A stretch of 56,565 nucleotides of DNA from assembly GCA_021826035.1 (NCBI GenBank), contig JAKBBE010000013.1, positions 1 through 56,565 on the forward strand, read 5' to 3'. Below, one piece after another: positions 51,933-56,565 of the stretch; position 1 is the stretch's first letter, and every line of letters starts with the position of its first letter. This DNA is from Pseudomonadota bacterium. GTDB taxonomy: Bacteria > Pseudomonadota > Gammaproteobacteria > Steroidobacterales > Steroidobacteraceae. Made by a program: the position numbers and the translations under genes. A model generated the notes under the pieces. That model did no database searches. It was given only the letters and a program-made list of their open reading frames with translations, and was not told the origin of the DNA.

Positions 51933-53282
51933 CTTTATAGATCTCGCCGAGTGATTAACGAAGAAGTCTGTGTCAATAATGTAGCGTTTTCAAGGGTGAT
52001 TATGTATTCGAGAGCTTGCCGTGAGTCCTACATCGAATTCTTCTGGATCCGAATCGAAACGACGGAGCCGTAATATGAGACGTCGATCCTTACGCAGTAG
52101 TGCGGCCACGCAAATTCGAGAAAATATGTGTGTTGTTTTTGCAACAACTGAAATCAATTGTAACGAATCGCTGAGCGAAGATCGTCGGACAACTTTAGGT
52201 GGATCTTTGTAAGGTGTTGCGAGGTGTCACTTAACCGCTTCTCATGCGACGCAGTTTGACATGCTCCGGAACGCCTTCGATTGCAGCTGTTACCAGAACG
52301 CGATAGACAGGGTTGTGCATGACATGAGTGACTTGAGTCGCGTTGTGGGTGCGGCTTGAGGGGTGTCAGTCACGGTTAGTTGATTGTGGGCTGATGTGCA
52401 GTAATGTGGGTGTCGAGAAAGTATTCCCGTACAGTGAGAAGTTGTAGTCGGAGTTGAGTCAGGGTTCGGTATTAAGCGGGCGGAGCAACATGTGCCTACA
52501 CGCTTGAAGCTCCTGAGTCGGGGCGCTTTCAAAGCCAAGGACTTAGTCGATATTTGGCGTGGACTTCAGATCGAGGAAAAACCGAGGGGTCAATGTGGTG
52601 ACTGATGGGTCGCCATTAGTCGCTACGTCTGAAGTCGCGCCCAAGTGCGTTGATCTGTTGACGGACTGCATGAGCGTCTATTAACCGCGTCAGCACAGCC
52701 ATCGCACTCCGTCGTTAACGATCCAAGTATGATCAGAAGATCCGAGACATTTCTCCTTATCACGTGTGTTTCGGCATTCATCTATGGCCGCTTTTGTGCT
52801 CACTATCTGCAGGTTTGAGGTGTTTAATTTGCCTTGCTCGATGCCGGAGTTGATTGGTGCATCCGTGCATGATTGTTCCAATGTCACCGCCAGTTCACCA
52901 ATTCCGTCTCACGCTAGTGATCACCGCACTCTCACTCGAGGTATGGCGAAATACAACCCATTCCGGTTTTTTTAGTCATTTCTGTGTCGAGTAACTGTCG
53001 GTGGGCTGAACTCATAAATGGGTAGAGGTGTCGACGCGAGGAGTATGGTGGCAAATGGTGAAATCTGGTGGCGCGTTGTGGGCTGAGTGAACTTTCGTGC
53101 TATGCGGCTTCCTTCCAGCGATTGAGTCAGATTAGATCTGATACGCGATGCTCGGCGCGCATGCCGGGTGCTGATGGGCAGCGGTAGTGTGAACCTGCAA
53201 GTGATGTCAGCAGATTTTCAATGCTTACGCGCGGTAGTTGCGATGTCGGGCAAGTGCAAGTGTATCGGCGTGTTGAAAAGGC
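51933..53282. other. 1.35-kb gene-poor stretch in the glycan cassette
   Basis: No intact gene is recognisable. On the minus strand there are short protein-like runs in shifting frames, for example one ending at the TAA at 52231-52233 (VLVTAAIEGVPEHVKLRR) and another between about 52219 and 51990 (SDSLQLISVVAKTTHIFSR). These look like fragments of decayed minus-strand genes upstream of the propeller gene. I see no transposase, inverted-repeat ends or structured RNA. Confidence 0.55.
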
Positions 53283-54236
53283 TCAGTTGGAGTGATTGTT
53301 GCGAAAAATTGCATCAGTTGCTCCACGCACAATGGCTGAGAACTTCTTTATCTTGCTTGACTCCCAAAGTATTATGAATAGTGACTCCAAAATAAAGCTT
53401 CTAATGTCGCGAAGTATCCATAGCGGGTCGAGTTTCCAATTTTTCTGCCAAATGTAAATTCGATTTCTAGTGATGTAATAGCGACGTAGTGTTGAGTGAT
53501 TCGTTGTGCGTGGGCGTAGCCAAAATATCGAATGTACAGTCGTATTTCCTAGCGAGTGTGACAGGATTGCATTTGAGGCTTCGACAATATGATGTCCGCT
53601 TCGTCGCAAACGGAAGCAAAAATCGTGATCGACGTAATCGATGAAGAGCTTATTGTCGAATCCCCCGATTTCGCTGGCAGCACATACGCACACGAGATTT
53701 CCAGAAGTCATTGCAGTGGATAAAAGGCGCCAACTGGTGCTTTTGGCGAACGAGTGACGACTATCGTATCGAGTTGAGGTCGCTAGATTTATGTGTGTGG
53801 GCGTGATTAGCCCAATTCTTTTTGGAGCGGGAAATGATTGTTGTATAGAGAGCATCTCGTCGATCATGGACTCTGCAGGGATGCTGTCTTGATCCATGGT
53901 GACGAGCCATGGGTATTTTTCTCGTTTAGCAAACTGCAGCCCAAGATTCAATGCGGCAGCGATTCCAATGTTTTTGTTGTTTCGGATGAGAGTGATGTTT
54001 AGTTTTTCAATGATTGGTTGAATATTTTGAAATGAATCCGGAGACGAGCCGTTATCAACAATTAGTATTTTGTCAACTTGCGGAGCGAGACACGCTATTG
54101 CTTTCGCACTTTCGGCAGAAGGGAAATAAGTGACCAGGACTGCGCAGACTTCGGACTTTCCGATCTTGGGTTCATTCATGTAGCGACAAATGAATTCGGT
54201 GTTACTACGAGCTGTGAATAGTTCGTCGCGTTGCAC
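53283..54236 (-). CDS. Glycosyltransferase family 2, rhamnosyltransferase (RfbF-like)
   Basis: It has 317 residues from GTG 54236, supported by GGAAG upstream; ATG 54179 gives 298 residues and starts nearer the domain. The sequence has the rhamnosyltransferase pattern: VLVTYFPSAES, ILIVDNGSS, LIRNNKNIGIAAALNLGL, and the metal-binding MDQDSIP, then MTSGNLVCVCAASEIGGFDNKLFIDYVDHDFCFRLR and a late RRYYITRN block. It probably transfers L-rhamnose made by the rfb operon. It is the right-most AT-rich gene of the cassette. Confidence 0.9.
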   Translation of the reverse strand: MQRDELFTARSNTEFICRYMNEPKIGKSEVCAVLVTYFPSAESAKAIACLAPQVDKILIVDNGSSPDSFQNIQPIIEKLNITLIRNNKNIGIAAALNLGLQFAKREKYPWLVTMDQDSIPAESMIDEMLSIQQSFPAPKRIGLITPTHINLATSTRYDSRHSFAKSTSWRLLSTAMTSGNLVCVCAASEIGGFDNKLFIDYVDHDFCFRLRRSGHHIVEASNAILSHSLGNTTVHSIFWLRPRTTNHSTLRRYYITRNRIYIWQKNWKLDPLWILRDIRSFILESLFIILWESSKIKKFSAIVRGATDAIFRNNHSN

Positions 54237-54359
54237 TCTCTCATGCTTCCGTGCGGTTTTTTTAATCGCGTTTGCAGTACATCGTTTCTTGATTTCGCTG
54301 CGTTAGTGAGTTTCCTTCAATACCTCTGGCAGCACATTTTGGCCTTTGTTGTTTCGTTA

Positions 54360-55103
54360 TCAGTATGCGCCATGTCTCCAGAGAACCACTTTAATTGTCT
54401 TAAATAGAATTCTTAGGTCCATTAGCGGAGTCTGTTTTCGCACGTAATAGGTGTCCAATACCACCCGCCGTCGGTAGTCGGTGTCATTGCGGCCGGTAAC
54501 TTGCCAGAGTCCCGTAATGCCTGGTTTCGCGGCCATGTAGGTGGGTAAGTAACGTCCATAGCGGAGCATCTCGTCCTTGACGATGGGACGTGGGCCGACG
54601 AGGCTCATTTCGCCACGGATCACATTCCAGATCTGCGGCAGTTCATCGAGACTGGTTTTGCGCAGGAATCGCCCCAGGCGCGTGACGCGCGGATCAGAGC
54701 GCAGCTTATGGTCGCGCAGCCATTCGGCCCGGGCCTCGGGATCGCGTTCGAGCAGGTCGTGCAGGATCTGCTCGGCGTTCGGGACCATGGTGCGGAACTT
54801 CAGGCACTCGAATGTGCGTCCGCCCTGACCGATGCGGCGGTGGCGGAACAGAATGGGGCCGTCTTCGATGCCCATGCGCACGGCAATGACGAGCAGCAGG
54901 GGCGAGAACGCGAGCCCGATCGCCAGCGCGCCGACGATGTCGAGCACCCGTTTGAGGGGACGATACGCGCGTGAGCGCGGCGCAAAGCGCGTCGTGGTAC
55001 GGGCGGGGGCCTGCCAGACGTGCGGCTGCGTCCGAGGCAGTAGTGCCTCGTTGAATGACACCGCATCGGCGGTGAGTTCCGGACCGGATCCATCGAAAGT
55101 CAT
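54360..55103 (-). CDS. Initiating sugar transferase (undecaprenyl-phosphate glycosyl-1-phosphate transferase)
   Basis: It has 247 residues from ATG 55103; the frame stays open to a GTG at 55304 but that part lacks family features. It is a bacterial sugar transferase of the WbaP/WcaJ catalytic-domain type, with one hydrophobic re-entrant segment at about 54-76 (VLDIVGALAIGLAFSPLLLV). It loads the first sugar phosphate onto undecaprenyl phosphate. Motifs are DGPILFRHRRIGQGG, LKFRTM, RKTSLDELPQIWNVI, MSLVGPRP and PGITGLWQV. It lacks the N-terminal four-helix part of WcaJ. Composition returns to GC-rich, so it belongs to the stable right flank of the cassette. Confidence 0.93.
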   Translation of the reverse strand: MTFDGSGPELTADAVSFNEALLPRTQPHVWQAPARTTTRFAPRSRAYRPLKRVLDIVGALAIGLAFSPLLLVIAVRMGIEDGPILFRHRRIGQGGRTFECLKFRTMVPNAEQILHDLLERDPEARAEWLRDHKLRSDPRVTRLGRFLRKTSLDELPQIWNVIRGEMSLVGPRPIVKDEMLRYGRYLPTYMAAKPGITGLWQVTGRNDTDYRRRVVLDTYYVRKQTPLMDLRILFKTIKVVLWRHGAY

Positions 55104-55793
55104 ACGCTGCTCTTTCAGGATCAAATGGGGCCGAGGATTCCCTTTACGTACCAAGGGCTCCACGGCTACGTGCGTGGTGATGACTTCGTCCGCCTGCGTC
55201 GACAAGATAAACTCCCTTCTCGTTACAGGACCGTCGCAATCAGGCGACAAAAGTCCCGGCCAGTGTGACCCTTCATGCGTCCCCCAGTCCGGGACGTGTT
55301 GCACATTTTCAATGCAACGGCTTGCGGCGGCGAACGTTGACCCCCGTGGTTCAGACGCAACGCATTGACATTCGATATCGAGATTCCGCGACAGACCCTG
55401 TGCTCAGCGGAATCGCGAGAGGATTTCAGGCAGGAATCTAGCCTGTCCGCAGAGGTAACCCACTGCGGGGGACCGAAGCTTCTGGCATTAGCGACACCTT
55501 GCTTCAAATCGTGTTCATCCTGCCAACAGGCCGCCTCCGCGAGCCCGGGGGACACGGTTCCCCCCAAATCGTGCCTTTTCTCGGTGCCCGCGCAGTATAG
55601 CGGGGCGTATCTCTCTTTTAAACCCGCGAAGTTGCGGAATCTCGCGTGCCGGTTCCCTTTTGTACGCGCGGCGGCGGGGGCAAGAGAGACGGTGCGTGCG
55701 TCGCTTCGAGCGCCGTTCGGCCGCGACACAGGTAGCAGGGCGGGTGCGGCGCGCTTGTGAGCGATTCCCCCTTCCTTTACCCTCTCGCCCGCC
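55104..55793. other. 690-base divergent intergenic region
   Basis: It lies between the divergent sugar-transferase and UDP-glucose dehydrogenase genes and probably holds both promoters. The part up to 55304 is an open extension of the transferase frame. A TTGACA hexamer is present at about 55366, but no convincing -10 element is placed with it. No gene or RNA is recognised. Confidence 0.45.
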
Positions 55794-56565
55794 ATGAAAG
55801 TCACCATCTTTGGTTCGGGATATGTCGGTCTCGTGACCGGCGCATGCCTGGCGGAAGCCGGGAACCACGTGGTCTGCGTCGACGTCGATGCGGGCAAGAT
55901 CGAGCGGCTGAAGCGCGGCGACGTGCCCATCCATGAGCCCGGCCTCGATGCGCTGCTGCATCGCAATGCCGAGGCCGGCCGCATCGAGTTCACCACCGAT
56001 GCCGAACGCGGGGTGGCCCACGGGCTGTTCCAGTTCATCGCGGTCGGAACCCCGCCCGATGAGGACGGATCGGCGGACCTGCGCCATGTGCTCGCCGCGG
56101 CGCGCACGATCGCCACTCACATGACCCGCCGCACCGTGGTGGTGACGAAGTCGACCGTGCCGGTGGGCACCGCCGACAAGGTGCGCCGCGAGATCGACAC
56201 CACGCTCGGTGCGCGCGGCGCGCAAGTGCCCTTCAACGTCGTCTCCAACCCCGAGTTCCTGAAGGAGGGCGCGGCGATTGCGGACTTCATGAAGCCTGAT
56301 CGCGTGGTGGTCGGGACCGACGATGCGGCGACCGCCGATCTGATGCGCGAGCTGTATGAGCCGTTCACCCGCAACCACGACCGGCTCATCGTCATGGACA
56401 TCCGCTCCTCGGAGCTGACCAAGTACGCGGCGAACTCGATGCTCGCCACCAAGATCAGCTTCATGAACGAGCTGGCCAACATCGCCGAGCGCCTGGGCGC
56501 GGACATCGAGAAGGTGCGTCTCGGGATCGGTTCCGATCCGCGCATCGGCTACGGGTTCATCTATC
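55794..56565 (+). CDS. ugd: UDP-glucose 6-dehydrogenase, 5' part (runs off the window)
   Basis: The frame from ATG 55794 is open to the end of the window, giving 257 codons of a protein usually near 440. It oxidises UDP-glucose to UDP-glucuronate. It starts [20 protein letters not shown], with the NAD-binding GSGYVG and acidic VDVDAGK strand end. It continues with [31 protein letters not shown] and [23 protein letters not shown], and reaches [22 protein letters not shown]. The catalytic cysteine would lie just beyond the edge. UDP-glucuronate would feed the glycan locus to the left. Confidence 0.96.
   Translation, partial: MKVTIFGSGYVGLVTGACLAEAGNHVVCVDVDAGKIERLKRGDVPIHEPGLDALLHRNAEAGRIEFTTDAERGVAHGLFQFIAVGTPPDEDGSADLRHVLAAARTIATHMTRRTVVVTKSTVPVGTADKVRREIDTTLGARGAQVPFNVVSNPEFLKEGAAIADFMKPDRVVVGTDDAATADLMRELYEPFTRNHDRLIVMDIRSSELTKYAANSMLATKISFMNELANIAERLGADIEKVRLGIGSDPRIGYGFIY

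Noticed and set aside
1..56565. CRISPR array or insertion sequence
   Set aside because: No regularly spaced repeats and no transposase-like frame were seen; the only mobile-element trace is the integrase relic.

Overview
The window reads as chromosome of a GC-rich gammaproteobacterium. Two gene orders support this: lon, tRNA-Val, tRNA-Asp, ppiD, and mltD, methyltransferase, rnhA, dnaQ. I cannot place it to genus; Xanthomonadales/Nevskiales-like relatives are a guess from the secreted-enzyme and DUF2844/DUF3443 content.

Layout. (1) 1-14,854: the 3' end of lon, a tRNA-Val, then about 14 kb of accessory DNA before tRNA-Asp. It begins with a broken P4-type integrase beside the tRNA and a higBA toxin-antitoxin pair. 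It continues with exported proteins of unknown role, a DoxX-like membrane protein, a PPK2 kinase, a block of large secreted enzymes (S10 carboxypeptidase, GH37 trehalase-like, Vps10/BNR propeller) and a DUF2844/DUF3443 pair. (2) 15.1-19.8 kb: a signalling cluster with a LuxR-type response regulator, a REC-GGDEF-EAL protein and an MHYT-PAS histidine kinase. (3) 20-26.8 kb: housekeeping genes ppiD, fabI, mltD, a methyltransferase, rnhA and dnaQ. (4) 26.9-35.2 kb: a DegT aminotransferase, pgi and the whole ADP-heptose route (gmhA, hldA, hldD, hldC, gmhB). The run is interrupted between hldD and hldC by an RHH/nucleotidyltransferase toxin-antitoxin-like pair and a decayed HigB-like toxin. (5) 35.3-39.9 kb: dTDP-rhamnose genes in the order A-C-D-B, then an FAD oxidoreductase. 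(6) 40-55.1 kb: a surface-polysaccharide locus with a very long SLBB export protein, Wzx flippase, Wzy polymerase, Wzz, three GT2 and one GT9 glycosyltransferases, a propeller protein and the initiating sugar transferase. (7) From 55.8 kb: a divergent UDP-glucose dehydrogenase that runs off the end.

How it fits together. Regions 4-7 supply and assemble lipopolysaccharide or another surface glycan: heptose for the inner core, dTDP-rhamnose and UDP-glucuronate precursors, initiation on undecaprenyl phosphate, rhamnosyl-type transfers, flipping, polymerisation, length control and export. The stretch from about 43.0 to 54.4 kb is visibly AT-richer than both flanks and holds two long gene-poor gaps, as expected of a swapped serotype-type cassette. 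The most unusual points are the toxin-antitoxin modules inside the heptose operon, including a dead toxin whose frame runs straight into hldC, the integrase relic at tRNA-Val, and an unfamiliar propeller protein within the glycan cluster. All assignments come from reading the sequence; no database search was run.
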